Positions 18,815 through 28,008 of a stretch of 64,000 nucleotides of DNA are shown in pieces. Made by a program: the position numbers and the translations under genes. Every line of letters starts with the position of its first letter. Within the stretch, counting starts at the first letter, position 1. The notes beneath the pieces are model-generated. The model worked only from the letters and a program-made list of their open reading frames with translations. It was not told the origin of the DNA and searched no databases. Origin of the DNA: Psychrobacter alimentarius (GTDB lineage Bacteria > Pseudomonadota > Gammaproteobacteria > Pseudomonadales > Moraxellaceae); contig NZ_CP014945.1 of NCBI RefSeq assembly GCF_001606025.1, positions 62,001 through 126,000 of the forward strand. The letters run 5' to 3'.

Positions 18815-19141
18815 TTATGCGCTTTTTTTCTTCACCAAATAACGATATAGCGTACTATTTACGGGCGTCTCATTATCGCCAGCAACAGTGATTTCATCAG
18901 GATCAATATCCAAACTCACATTGTCAGCCAACGTTTCTTGACCGAGCAACTCATGACCCAGATGACGACAAAAATTAGGAATGTCGCGTGTGGTGGCAGG
19001 ATCAGTGGCGAGTATCTCAATCACCTCACCGCTATCTGCTTTACGGATCACTCGGTGTAGCATCATCACAGGCTCAGGACAGATCAGGCCTTGCGTGTCT
19101 AAATGATGGTGAATAGTCGTTTGCATCGTTGAGGTCGTCAT
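18815..19141 (-). CDS. tusA: Sulfur carrier protein TusA
   Basis: 108-residue sulfur carrier that relays persulfide sulfur for tRNA 2-thiouridine and other pathways. The defining CPEP motif is at 21-24 with active cysteine C21, followed by the DSGEVIEILATDPATTRDIPNFCRHLGHELL pattern. E. coli TusA is 81 residues; this one has a longer C-terminus and a possible internal start at Met6. It lies directly upstream of xerD in the same direction. Confidence 0.9.
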   Translation of the reverse strand: MTTSTMQTTIHHHLDTQGLICPEPVMMLHRVIRKADSGEVIEILATDPATTRDIPNFCRHLGHELLGQETLADNVSLDIDPDEITVAGDNETPVNSTLYRYLVKKKSA

Positions 19142-19327
19142 AATGTATTATTTGAATCAATTAGGTGAGTTTATAGTATAAAAGTGACGCATAAAAAGTG
19201 CGCTACTTAGATAATTTTTTTACTTGCTGTGCCGTTGCAGACAGAGGCTTCAAAAAATCTATCCCAGCAGTACGGTATGCTTTTTAAATAAACGATACAT
19301 TTATCAAAGAGATTTCATTCGAGCATC

Positions 19328-19813
19328 TTATGTCTCTTCAATGATATCAACGTCTTCTTGCATTTCTAAAAAGTTAAAAAAGCGTTTAAAAGTCACTTTA
19401 AATAAAAACGCCACGCCCAGCCAGCAGGACAATCCTAACCACGCCGTATTAGAAAACAGTAACTCACCGATCAGAATAAGGGTAGACACACCGATACTCA
19501 TGGCAATCATTGAGGGCTGGTTGAGCCGATAGCGGTAAATCACAAAAGCATCATAAATAGTAATAGGAATGGTCAGTGCCACCAACGCATAAGGCAAATT
19601 GTAAAACAATTGATACAGCAGCTGATTGTCATGGAACGCCTTGATACTGGCAATGGTACCAAAAATCACAAATGCCAAAATCGCGGCATAAATAAGATAA
19701 ACTGCTATCTGGTTTACGCGCTGAGCGCCTTTGATACGTGCGATCGCAAGCGGAGCAAAACCATGTTGCGACTTATTTTGCAAGGCTTGGTCTGGGGCAT
19801 CGGTCATAGTCAT
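19328..19813 (-). CDS. Conserved hypothetical inner-membrane protein
   Basis: About 161 residues with four predicted membrane helices (near 37-57, 70-92, 104-120 and 125-146) and short charged ends, the C-terminal tail being acidic (MQEDVDIIEET). I do not recognise a family. The open frame begins with TTG at 19816; the ATG at 19813 is the more likely start, and there is an alternative at 19807. No ribosome site is evident. It sits downstream of ruvX and upstream of tusA in the same direction. Confidence 0.6.
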   Translation of the reverse strand: MTMTDAPDQALQNKSQHGFAPLAIARIKGAQRVNQIAVYLIYAAILAFVIFGTIASIKAFHDNQLLYQLFYNLPYALVALTIPITIYDAFVIYRYRLNQPSMIAMSIGVSTLILIGELLFSNTAWLGLSCWLGVAFLFKVTFKRFFNFLEMQEDVDIIEET

Positions 19814-19908
19814 CAATCACGCATTCGTTTGGAGGGGCAATAGGGTAAAAAACAACAAGGCTACAATGCCTGCCATTTATGTCTGTCACTTTTGCCGCTG
19901 CTGTATCT

Positions 19909-20439
19909 TCATTCTGGTTTGATAGCATCAATAGCGATACTGCTATTAGGGTCAGCAAAATAAGTCGACATCAAAATACAGGCAGAGATATCATCAATGG
20001 GGTCGCGCTCATGTTTGATCCAGCCATTCTCCCATGCTATTTCTCTGGCGGCGACAGACGTCAAGCGCTCATCACATAGAGACACCGTCACAGGCAAATG
20101 CTGCTCCATGATTCTATGTGCCAAGCGACGGGCAAACTTGTGCGCACGCTTAGACAGCATGGAACTGCTGCCATCCATGTTCAGTGGCAAACCAACCACC
20201 ACTCTTGCCACGCCCCACACTTTGATAATACCCAGTAAATTATCCCAGTCTGGCTGACCATTATCCATGGCCAAAATATCAAAGGCACGCGCGGTCTCGG
20301 TAACGGTATTGCCTAAAGCCATACCCATCTTTTTAACGCCGTAATCCAGAGCTAAAATAAGATGCGGTTTGACGGTTGATTCAGAAATGCTGTCATCAAT
20401 CGCTTCTACGGCATCTTTTATAAGCGTGCTATCTACCAT
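19909..20439 (-). CDS. ruvX: Putative Holliday junction resolvase / pre-16S rRNA nuclease RuvX (YqgF)
   Basis: 176-residue RNase-H-fold nuclease of the YqgF family, which matures the 5' end of 16S rRNA and may cut Holliday junctions. Family motifs: ILALDYGVKKMGMALG with D32, VVGLPLNMDGSSS, CDERLTSVAA, and the C-terminal DPIDDISACILMSTYF. It is about 35 residues longer than E. coli YqgF because of an N-terminal extension. It follows algH by 47 bases, the conserved yqgE-yqgF pairing. Confidence 0.9.
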   Translation of the reverse strand: MVDSTLIKDAVEAIDDSISESTVKPHLILALDYGVKKMGMALGNTVTETARAFDILAMDNGQPDWDNLLGIIKVWGVARVVVGLPLNMDGSSSMLSKRAHKFARRLAHRIMEQHLPVTVSLCDERLTSVAAREIAWENGWIKHERDPIDDISACILMSTYFADPNSSIAIDAIKPE

Positions 20440-20486
20440 AATAAGGGAAGTTTCCTATCGTTGAGTGTGTTATTAAGCTTGGAAGA

Positions 20487-21050
20487 TTAAGCATGACCAA
20501 TATCACTGCTCAAATAATCAAAATTCACACCAATTTTGTCAGCGGCGATTTGCCAACGCTCTTCAAAGGGCGTATCAAACAATAAGTTCAAATCAGCGGG
20601 ACAGACCAACCAATCGCCATTGCCCAGCTCTTTTTCCAGCTGTTTTTTGCCCCAACTGGCATGTCCCAAGCACAACTGATAATGACCCACGCCTTGACCG
20701 GCTGCAATACGTTTGAGAATGTCTTGGCTGGTGGTAATACAGACGTTTTCTGAAATGGCAAAAGAAGACGCCCACTCCGGTTGTCCTGTATGCAATACAA
20801 ACCCCACCTCTGGATACATGGGGCCACCTTCTAATGCCAAGTCTTCCATCACTTGGCGGTTAGTCACTTCAATATCCAAGTCTTCCAAGAGTTTACCGAC
20901 GCGCGCTTGCTCTAATGGACGATTGACCATAAGACCAAGTGCGCCATATTTATCATGACGACAAATATAGATTAAAGCCTGTGCAAACCTTGGATCTGAT
21001 AGCTCTGGCGCCGCAATTAAGAAATGATGGGTCAAATTGGCTTTAGACAT
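20487..21050 (-). CDS. algH: YqgE/AlgH family protein (UPF0301)
   Basis: 187-residue protein of the UPF0301 family. Recognised by [42 protein letters not shown] and the later [29 protein letters not shown]. The molecular role is uncertain; in Pseudomonas AlgH has been linked to alginate regulation. It precedes ruvX in the usual order and lies 117 bases after recN. Confidence 0.9.
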   Translation of the reverse strand: MSKANLTHHFLIAAPELSDPRFAQALIYICRHDKYGALGLMVNRPLEQARVGKLLEDLDIEVTNRQVMEDLALEGGPMYPEVGFVLHTGQPEWASSFAISENVCITTSQDILKRIAAGQGVGHYQLCLGHASWGKKQLEKELGNGDWLVCPADLNLLFDTPFEERWQIAADKIGVNFDYLSSDIGHA

Positions 21051-21166
21051 AAAAAAACACGTAACCTAAATAAAGGTGAGAGACCACTATATGGCGATAA
21101 TGAGGTAAAAATCAACCAAAGTTGTTGTTTATCAACGCCTAGTCAAGAATTGAGAGTCGCTTGTTT

Positions 21167-22846
21167 TTACTTAACATCGGTCAACAAACTACGCGCATGT
21201 TCGCGCGTCACATCAGTGATGGTCACGCCGCCCGACATACGTGCCAACTCATCCACTTGCGCATGACCTGTCACGATGAGCAGCTCGCTTTCTGTCTGTT
21301 CTTGATGATGTTTTTGTACCAAGATATGCTGATGGGCTTGTGCGGCGACTTGGGCTTGGTGAGTGATGGCGAGCAATTGCTGCGTCTGTCCAAGTGCGCG
21401 TAATAGCTCACCGACCACTTGTGCGGTGCCGCCACTGATACCGACATCGACCTCATCGAATACCAACATCGGCTTGGCGGCATTGTTATCAGCACTGGTT
21501 GCTTGCAATACTTGCATCACAAGCGCCATACGCGACAGCTCACCGCCTGAGGCGATTTTATGTAGTGGCTGCATGGGCATACCCACATTGGCACTAAACA
21601 ACAAGTCAATATCAAAGCAGCCTTGTGCATTATATTGGCTGGTTTCTACTTTTTTGGTAAACACAAACTCGCAGCGAGCATTGGGCAAGGCAAGAGGCTG
21701 TAGTTGCTCAATCAGCTGTTTACTCACCATGGGTGCAGCTTTCGTTCGCGCTTTATTCAATTGTGTGGCAAATGCCAAATACGCTTGCCATGCTTGTTCG
21801 ATTTGCGACGCCATGGCATCACTGCTTGGCTCATTTTCCAATTGATCTAATTGTTCTTGCCAGCCTTTTGCTTCATGAACCAATTCACCAGCGGGCAAAT
21901 TGTGCTTGCGTGATAAGCGGTGACCTAAGCTTATTAAACTGTCTAGCGTTTGCAGGCGCTCAGGGTCAGGCAATTGTTGTTCTGCATAATCCGACAGTAA
22001 CGCAGTCACTTCTGTAATTTGCTGCTGTGCCAAATGCAATTGCTCAGAGGCTTGCTCAAACGTTTGGCTGACACCCACTTGGTGGTCACAGATTTTGATC
22101 GCTTGACCCAGCAAGGTCATGACATCTGGCTCATCGGTATCATTGTCCAATAAATGCAAACCATGACTGGCCTCGGTCATTAGCGCTTCGATATTAGATA
22201 GCTCTTCGTGCTCCGCCTCGACATCTGCATAGTCGACCGCCAGCAAGGGCGCTATGTCTGCCAGCTGGTTTTGCAAAAGCTGAATACGATCTTGACGCTG
22301 GGATTCGCGGCTAGCGATATCATCGGCGCGGCGTTTGAGCTGCTGATACTGCTGATAGCTATTTGCTGTTTGTATGGCAAGAGGCGTGGTTTGCGCCATC
22401 TCATCTAACCATTGCACCACAAATTGCGGCTTTAATAAGGCCTGCTGAGCATGTTGGCTATGAATATTGACCAGTAATGCACCCAAGCTTTTTAATTCAG
22501 CGAGACTCACTGGTGTACCGTTTAACCAGGCTTTTGAGCGCCCTGTATTGCTTAGTTGACGACGAATCAATACTTCAGGCTCTTCTAGTAGCCGCTCGTT
22601 TTTTACAAACCACTCGGCAACGACAGGATTGCTTTCTACATCAAACTGCGCATAGATATCTGCATGCGCTGCGCCATGTCTGACCATGGCACTGTCTGCG
22701 CGCTCACCGATACATAAGGACAAAGCATCAAGTAATAGCGACTTGCCAGCGCCCGTCTCACCGGTGATGACATTAAAGCCACAAGCCACGTTTAGCTCAT
22801 GTTGAGCGATCAACGCAAACTGATGTAAAGTTAATGATACTAGCAT
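21167..22846 (-). CDS. recN: DNA repair ATPase RecN
   Basis: 559-residue SMC-like protein acting in double-strand-break repair. The N-terminal Walker A GETGAGKS is near 29-36, a long coiled-coil region fills the middle, and the C-terminal half supplies the ABC signature ASGGELSRMALVMQ and Walker B MLVFDEVDVGISGGTAQVVG. I start at the ATG at 22846 with GAGAGG five bases upstream; the frame also has a TTG one codon earlier. In E. coli recN is SOS-induced; I see no LexA-type box upstream here. Confidence 0.95.
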   Translation of the reverse strand: MLVSLTLHQFALIAQHELNVACGFNVITGETGAGKSLLLDALSLCIGERADSAMVRHGAAHADIYAQFDVESNPVVAEWFVKNERLLEEPEVLIRRQLSNTGRSKAWLNGTPVSLAELKSLGALLVNIHSQHAQQALLKPQFVVQWLDEMAQTTPLAIQTANSYQQYQQLKRRADDIASRESQRQDRIQLLQNQLADIAPLLAVDYADVEAEHEELSNIEALMTEASHGLHLLDNDTDEPDVMTLLGQAIKICDHQVGVSQTFEQASEQLHLAQQQITEVTALLSDYAEQQLPDPERLQTLDSLISLGHRLSRKHNLPAGELVHEAKGWQEQLDQLENEPSSDAMASQIEQAWQAYLAFATQLNKARTKAAPMVSKQLIEQLQPLALPNARCEFVFTKKVETSQYNAQGCFDIDLLFSANVGMPMQPLHKIASGGELSRMALVMQVLQATSADNNAAKPMLVFDEVDVGISGGTAQVVGELLRALGQTQQLLAITHQAQVAAQAHQHILVQKHHQEQTESELLIVTGHAQVDELARMSGGVTITDVTREHARSLLTDVK

Positions 22847-22980
22847 CAACGCCTCTCATGACAGATTGAAAGCTTTATATAGGCTCAAAAATCATGTCTA
22901 AAATAGGATAAAAAAAGAATAAATAGGTTCAGCTAACAGCGCGAATAGATAAGTGTGATTGGCAAATATTATGGTGTTAA

Positions 22981-23061
22981 ATGTCTTTAAATACAAATAT
23001 TAAAGCCAGTAAATCTAATAAATGGGTCTGGCAAGACTACCACAAAATCGGTGGAGGTTGA
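22981..23061 (+). CDS. Candidate 26-residue small ORF
   Basis: ATG to TGA reading M-S-L-N-T-N-I-K-A-S and ending K-I-G-G-G. It is basic and has two tryptophans. The upstream ribosome site is weak. Its last codons form the strong ribosome site of the next tiny ORF, two bases beyond its stop. Whether it is translated is unknown. Confidence 0.25.
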   Translation: MSLNTNIKASKSNKWVWQDYHKIGGG

Positions 23062-23063
23062 CT

Positions 23064-23156
23064 ATGTGTGGTCTTTCTTTTTCTTATAATACTGATGATA
23101 AAGGTGTGCCCTTTGGCCAAATAGAGCCTGTCAAAGTAAACGTCTCAAATCAATGA
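23064..23156 (+). CDS. Candidate 30-residue small ORF
   Basis: The product starts M-C-G-L-S-F-S-Y and ends V-N-V-S-N-Q. GGTGGAGGT lies just upstream, one of the best ribosome sites in the window. The Met-Cys-Gly start is the hallmark of class II glutamine amidotransferase domains, so it could be the leftover 5' end of such a gene as well as a genuine peptide. Confidence 0.35.
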   Translation: MCGLSFSYNTDDKGVPFGQIEPVKVNVSNQ

Positions 23157-23564
23157 AAGTGGCTAACTGTAATCACGAAAGTAGCGAGGAATAAAGAAGT
23201 GTGACAGCATCATGATCCGCCTAGCCAAGAGAATTTACCTGCCGCTGTAACAAACTTTATAGAGATAATGTGGTAGCATAATCTCACATAATGATAAACT
23301 CTGACTATGGGTTCCATCCACTCTTTATCATGTTGCAAGTCATGGTTTCGTAAAATTAGAGGCTTATAGTAAAAGAACAGAGAACTCAGTGATGATGTCA
23401 AAATATTTTTATAGAACCTGCTCCTATAGTTAGCGGGCAGGTCTTTACCGTAATACAATCCAGCATTTAAGATTGAGCGCTTCTTCAAAAACGCCCACAC
23501 TAGCTGACTCAACTCAGTTACTTATTTTTTAGTTTTATAATAATTATTTGATAAGGAAGCCACT

Positions 23565-23900
23565 ATGACAGCGGCGCAATTTACTAATGTAACCGTCAAT
23601 GCCCACGCAACCGTCTCTTACGATGGACGCTGTTCAAGCCATACCATTATGTTTGAAGATGGGCGCCATAAAACGCTAGGCGTGATCTTGCCTTGTGACA
23701 ACTTGGTTGACCACTATCACTTTAGTACCAATACCTCTGAGCGTATCGAAATCACTAGCGGTGAGTGTGAAGTCAAAATAAACGGTGATGAAGAATTCAG
23801 CTACTACCGTGCAGGTCAATCATTCGTGGTTGAAGGCAACAGCGGTTTTAATCTGCGTACCGAAGAGATTGTTCAGTATGTTTGCCACTTAGAAGGCTAA
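23565..23900 (+). CDS. ppnP: Pyrimidine/purine nucleoside phosphorylase PpnP
   Basis: 111-residue cupin-fold enzyme (YaiE / DUF1255) that phosphorolyses several nucleosides to base and ribose 1-phosphate. Recognised from KTLGVILPCDNLVDHYHFSTNTSERIEITSGECEVKI and the C-terminal GQSFVVEGNSGFNLRTEEIVQYVCHLEG. Length is close to the family norm (about 94-110). The ATG has AAGGAAG upstream. A strong terminator follows at 23962-24001, so it is a single-gene unit. Confidence 0.9.
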   Translation: MTAAQFTNVTVNAHATVSYDGRCSSHTIMFEDGRHKTLGVILPCDNLVDHYHFSTNTSERIEITSGECEVKINGDEEFSYYRAGQSFVVEGNSGFNLRTEEIVQYVCHLEG

Positions 23901-23961
23901 TCGACAGCCAGATGAATGTCACGATAAGGTGACCTATCACGCTGTGCAGAGAGGATTCAAA

Positions 23962-24001
23962 AAATAAACAATATCGGATTGGTATTGTTTATTTCTTTTT
24001 T
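23962..24001 (+). terminator. Terminator of ppnP
   Basis: A perfect 12-bp stem, AAATAAACAATA (23962-23973) and TATTGTTTATTT (23983-23994), is followed by CTTTTTT. It is AT-rich but long. Confidence 0.75.
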
Positions 24002-24112
24002 GGCCAGTATTAATAATAGCCAACCATTGATTGACTGGTACAATTGGGCCATATATCCTTTTTTATCTTGTCGCAATATGCGATACCCACTAATATTTAT
24101 AGTAGGCCTATT

Positions 24113-24883
24113 ATGGCAAAACCCATTTATTTTTATGGCATTCACGCGATTGATGCCTTACTTGAACACCGTCCGCTTGATGGACTTAGCCTGTTTGTAC
24201 AGCAGGGGCGTGAGAGTGACAGCCATGTGCAAGCGATCATGGCGCAAGCGCGCGACAATGGTATTAGTATCCAAACCGCACAAAAAGACAAGCTAACGCA
24301 ATTGTGTGATAGCCCGCAACATCAAGGCGTTGTATTGCATGCCCGTCCATTGGGCTTCGCTGATGAAGGCTTACTGGACACGATTGCTGGACGTGATCAG
24401 TGCTTGTTATTGGTGCTCGATCAAATCACGGATGCCCATAATTTTGGTGCTTGTTTGCGTACCGCTGTGGCGATGGGCGTGGACGCCGTTGTTTGTCCTA
24501 AACATCATGCCGCAAGCCTAACACCAACCGTTGCCAAAGTCTCAGTTGGCGCGGCCGAAATGATGCCGATCATCAGTGTGACCAATTTGGCGCGTGCGTT
24601 GTCACAGATTAAAAATGCAGGGGTATTTGTTTTTGGGACTGCCCTTAATGCAGATGCCAAACCATTACATGCTGCTGATTTGACAGGTAAGACAGCGATT
24701 ATTATGGGCTCAGAAGGGGAAGGGATGCGTCGTTTAACCACAGAAAGCTGTGATGAGCTGGTTTACATCCCGATGTCAGGCAATGAGCATGGCAACTTGC
24801 AAAGCTTGAATGTCAGTGTTGCCACTGGTATGGCACTGTATGAGGTCAATCGGCAGCGTACTTTAGCTGCTGGGCAAGCGTAA
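24113..24883 (+). CDS. rlmB: 23S rRNA (guanosine-2'-O-)-methyltransferase RlmB
   Basis: 256-residue SPOUT-class methyltransferase that modifies G2251 of 23S rRNA in E. coli. The three SpoU motifs are clear: LVLDQITDAHNFGACLRTA, IIMGSEGEGMRRL and IPMSGNEHGNLQSLNVSVA, after an N-terminal substrate-binding region starting AKPIYFYGIHA. The open frame begins at 24044, but the ATG at 24113 matches the family N-terminus. The last 38 bases overlap the convergent coaE gene. Confidence 0.93.
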   Translation: MAKPIYFYGIHAIDALLEHRPLDGLSLFVQQGRESDSHVQAIMAQARDNGISIQTAQKDKLTQLCDSPQHQGVVLHARPLGFADEGLLDTIAGRDQCLLLVLDQITDAHNFGACLRTAVAMGVDAVVCPKHHAASLTPTVAKVSVGAAEMMPIISVTNLARALSQIKNAGVFVFGTALNADAKPLHAADLTGKTAIIMGSEGEGMRRLTTESCDELVYIPMSGNEHGNLQSLNVSVATGMALYEVNRQRTLAAGQA

Positions 24884-25529
24884 GATATTGTTGATGTAAG
24901 GGCTCAAGCTTGACGTAAAGAGAAGCCAAATCACTTTCATTGAGAATGACATGATCTGCATGGCGATTGCGCTCTTCTCGGCTAAGCTGATTGGTCATAA
25001 TGGCTTTGATCTTTTGTACACTTTGCTCATCACGTCGGCTGGCGCGTGCCAGCTGAGTCTCCTCAGTGGCATCCATCACTAAGATGCGCTGACATAAATT
25101 GGCCAGTCCAGCCTCTGCGCCTTCAATAAGCAGGGGCGCTGACAACACCACATAAGGCGATGTACTGGCGGCCAGTTGCAGCTTTGCGGCCTCACGTATC
25201 GCTGGATGCGTGATCGCCTCTAGCTCAATAAGTGCTTCAGGGTACGTAAATACGTGTGTTCTGACCGCCGCTCTGTCCATTGTGCCGTCACTGTTCAATA
25301 CCCAATCACCAAATTTTTTCTGAATCTTGCGTAAGGTTGGGCTGCCTTTAGCGGCTACTTCATGAGCAATGACATCTGCATCAATGATATCGATACCTTG
25401 CTCAGCAAACCAAGCACTGGCAGCAGACTTGCCACTACCGATGCCACCCGTCAAACCGACTACTAGCGTCTTGTTTTTGGTTGGCAGGTTTTGTGATTGA
25501 TGCGAATAAAGGGTCGTCTGTTTTGACAT
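24846..25529 (-). CDS. coaE: Dephospho-CoA kinase CoaE
   Basis: 227-residue P-loop kinase that adds the 3'-phosphate to dephospho-CoA, the last step of coenzyme A synthesis. Walker A is GLTGGIGSGKS near 25-35; the family motifs DIIDADVIAHEV and LSREERNRHADHVILNESD follow. It is about 20 residues longer than E. coli CoaE, mainly at the N-terminus. It lies downstream of pilBCD, the common gammaproteobacterial order, and its 3' end overlaps rlmB on the other strand. Confidence 0.94.
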   Translation of the reverse strand: MSKQTTLYSHQSQNLPTKNKTLVVGLTGGIGSGKSAASAWFAEQGIDIIDADVIAHEVAAKGSPTLRKIQKKFGDWVLNSDGTMDRAAVRTHVFTYPEALIELEAITHPAIREAAKLQLAASTSPYVVLSAPLLIEGAEAGLANLCQRILVMDATEETQLARASRRDEQSVQKIKAIMTNQLSREERNRHADHVILNESDLASLYVKLEPLHQQYLTLAQQLKYAAD

Positions 25530-25659
25530 AATGGTGACTTATCTGACTGATATAATGAGGATGGCAGTGACTTATTAATAATCACACCTCAAGGCCAAAT
25601 GGCCTTTAAAGGTTGATAATAATTAAAAATGACTGCCGACAATTGGCTAAAAGAGTTTG

Positions 25660-26559
25660 TTAAGTATACATGCCAAGATACCAGCTGACGATATCTGAAC
25701 CATATAATAACGCAACGATTCCCGCAATAGCGATATAAGGCCCAAAAGCGAACGGCCGGCTCTCACCCTGTTTTTTCATCAAGATCAATCCAACGATAGA
25801 TCCCAATAAGGAAGACAACAATATAATGAGCGGTAACATTAGTGGCCCAAGCCAAGCACCCAGTACGGCCAGTAATTTAAAGTCTCCTTGGCCCATGCCG
25901 TGCTTTTTGGTAATAAGATAAAAAATCTTAACCACTATCCACAATGACAAAAATCCAAGCAATAAGCCCCAGATGGACTGAGTAGGGGAGACAAACCAAC
26001 CTTGTGAGTTGACGGCCAATCCCAAACCTGCCAATGGAAAGGTTAGACGGTCGGGCAATAGCTGGGTATCAAAATCAATGCCTGTTAAAGCGACGAGCGT
26101 CCATACCAAGATTAATGCGGACAACCCAGTAGCATTGACCCCAAATTTGTAAATTACTAATACCGATAGTAGGGCAGTAACCAACTCAACCAAAGGATAG
26201 CGCAGATTAATCGAAGCTTTGCAGTCTGAACAACGACCGCGCAACACCAACCAACTGATTAAAGGGATGTTTTCATACCATTTAATTTTATGAGCACAAT
26301 GAGGGCAGCGTGAGGCTGGTCGACTCAAGGTAATGGGTTGGTCATTTGCGACAATATTTGTCAAAGGTTGCGTATGTTCACGTGGCATATCGACCTGATC
26401 AGAGATGAACTGACTACATTCTTGTCGCCAGTCATAGATCATTATTAGTGGAATACGGTGAATAACCACATTCAAAAAACTGCCAACACAAAGACCCAAT
26501 AAACCAAATACGAGTAAAGCTAGGGTCATATTGTCTTGTAGTAACTGTATAAATTGCAT
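25660..26559 (-). CDS. pilD: Type IV prepilin peptidase / N-methyltransferase PilD
   Basis: 299-residue inner-membrane bifunctional aspartyl protease that cleaves prepilin leaders and N-methylates the new N-terminus. Two CxxC pairs (about C85/C88 and C110/C113) mark the cytoplasmic zinc-binding loop, present in bifunctional members. The catalytic aspartates are in GIDFDTQLLPD and GQGDFKLLA. About eight membrane helices. The frame begins with TTG at 26562 followed at once by ATG at 26559; I use the ATG. It starts seven bases after the pilC stop, so it is co-translated. Confidence 0.94.
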   Translation of the reverse strand: MQFIQLLQDNMTLALLVFGLLGLCVGSFLNVVIHRIPLIMIYDWRQECSQFISDQVDMPREHTQPLTNIVANDQPITLSRPASRCPHCAHKIKWYENIPLISWLVLRGRCSDCKASINLRYPLVELVTALLSVLVIYKFGVNATGLSALILVWTLVALTGIDFDTQLLPDRLTFPLAGLGLAVNSQGWFVSPTQSIWGLLLGFLSLWIVVKIFYLITKKHGMGQGDFKLLAVLGAWLGPLMLPLIILLSSLLGSIVGLILMKKQGESRPFAFGPYIAIAGIVALLYGSDIVSWYLGMYT

Positions 26560-26566
26560 CAAATCG

Positions 26567-27790
26567 TTATCCTACCACTGAACCCATTTGGAAGATTGGC
26601 AAGTACATTGCAATGACCAACCCTCCTACTAAAACCCCTAACACTGCCATAATGAGTGGCTCCATCAGACTGGTTAAGCCATCTACGGCATTGTCGACTT
26701 CGTTCTCGTAGTAGACAGCCACTTTATCAAGCATCTCTTCTAAACTACCTGATTCTTCTCCAATACCGACCATTTGGATGACCAAACTTGGAAACAGATT
26801 GGTCGAGCGTATCGAAAATTGTAGCTGTTGCCCGGTTGATACATCATTTTTAATCTGCTGAATGGCATTATAAAAAACGACATTGTTTGCTGCGCCTGCC
26901 GTAGAATCTAATGCATCAATAAGTGGTACACCAGCCGCAAAAGTCGTCGATAGCGTACGAGCGAAACGGGCAATAACCGCTTGATAAGCAATGTTGCCGA
27001 ATATGGGCGCTTTTAAGGCGGCGCGATCTAAAAAATCACGGAATTTTTTGGAGCGTTTTTTAGCCTCTGAAAAACCAATAATAGCACCACCAATAATAAT
27101 AATTAAAATAAACCACCAAGACTGCATCCACTCAGACATACCAACCACCATTTGTGTAAATGCTGGGAGCTCGGCACCAAAAGATTCAAACAAGCCAGAA
27201 AAGACAGGCACTACTTTGATGAGCAAAATCATGGTAACAATAATGGCTACGATAATAACCGCAATCGGATACTTCATGGCCTTCTTAATCTTGGCCTTCA
27301 GTAATTCACTCTTTTCTTTATAAGTAGCAACCCGCTCCAGCATGGTCTCAAGCGCCCCTGATTGTTCACCAGACTCAACGAGCGAACAAAAAAGGTCGTC
27401 AAAATAGCGCGGATGTTTACGTAAGGCAGAAGCAAAGGTGCCCCCTGCCTCGATATCCGCCTTTATCTGTAATACCAACTCTTTCATGCTCGGATTGTCT
27501 AGTGAGTCAGCCACAATTTCAAAAGACTGGGTCAGTGGTACACCCGCTTTCATCATGGTTGCTAGCTGCCGTGCAAAAATAGCAATATCAATGGCTTTGA
27601 TAGACTTTTTAAAGGTATATAGGGGTTTGGGTTTTTTCTTAATCCCTTTGACGGTAATGCCTTGTTTACGCAATGTGGCTTTTGCTAGCTCTAAACTACG
27701 ACTGGTGGTCTCGCCTTTTACTTTTTGTCCGCGCCGGTTCACTCCATCATAGACAAAGTCTAACAGCATATCGGTCTTAGCTTTTGCCAT
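26567..27790 (-). CDS. pilC: Type IV pilus inner-membrane platform protein PilC
   Basis: 407-residue GspF/PilC-family polytopic protein that couples the pilus ATPase to pilin assembly. Two homologous cytoplasmic T2SSF domains are seen, beginning FARQLATMMKAGVPLTQSFEIV and FARTLSTTFAAGVPLIDALDS, each followed by membrane helices (KYPIAVIIVAIIVTMILLIKVVPVF; EPLIMAVLGVLVGGLVIAMYLPIF). The start at 27790 follows AAGGATAATAAT; an upstream in-frame start at 27826 is less likely. It lies between pilB and pilD. Confidence 0.94.
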   Translation of the reverse strand: MAKAKTDMLLDFVYDGVNRRGQKVKGETTSRSLELAKATLRKQGITVKGIKKKPKPLYTFKKSIKAIDIAIFARQLATMMKAGVPLTQSFEIVADSLDNPSMKELVLQIKADIEAGGTFASALRKHPRYFDDLFCSLVESGEQSGALETMLERVATYKEKSELLKAKIKKAMKYPIAVIIVAIIVTMILLIKVVPVFSGLFESFGAELPAFTQMVVGMSEWMQSWWFILIIIIGGAIIGFSEAKKRSKKFRDFLDRAALKAPIFGNIAYQAVIARFARTLSTTFAAGVPLIDALDSTAGAANNVVFYNAIQQIKNDVSTGQQLQFSIRSTNLFPSLVIQMVGIGEESGSLEEMLDKVAVYYENEVDNAVDGLTSLMEPLIMAVLGVLVGGLVIAMYLPIFQMGSVVG

Positions 27791-28008
27791 ATTATTATCC
27801 TTAAAAATTGTCTGATGAAGTATCAAGAAGTAAAACAGTGCTTAGCTCACACTTTTAATTTTACCTACTGCATTTTAGCGCAAAAAACCAGACCTTATCT
27901 GTTTTATTTTTAAGCGGTTAAAGTCATTGTTACTTGCTAATAGCTGTTATATAAGTAACAAACCCAAAATATAAAAGAGGCTACTCATAAATATGTGAAA
28001 CTTTACCC

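Larger units (their letters stand above)
22847..23564. other. Gap between recN and ppnP with two tiny ORFs
   Basis: 718 bases. Apart from the two small frames at 22981 and 23064 there is no supported gene. From 23157 to 23520 frames on both strands are interrupted; a 100-codon minus-strand frame (23210-23512) has no recognisable domain or ribosome site. The stretch could be decayed coding DNA. Confidence 0.5.

Noticed and set aside
23210..23512. 100-codon minus-strand ORF upstream of ppnP
   Set aside because: No domain, no ribosome site, unusual composition; the region reads like non-coding or decayed DNA.
26379..26384. CACGTG core, considered as a further parS site
   Set aside because: The flanks (TATGTT and GCATAT) do not give the TGTTNCAC...GTGAAACA arms; other CACGTG cores such as 33544-33549 fail in the same way.
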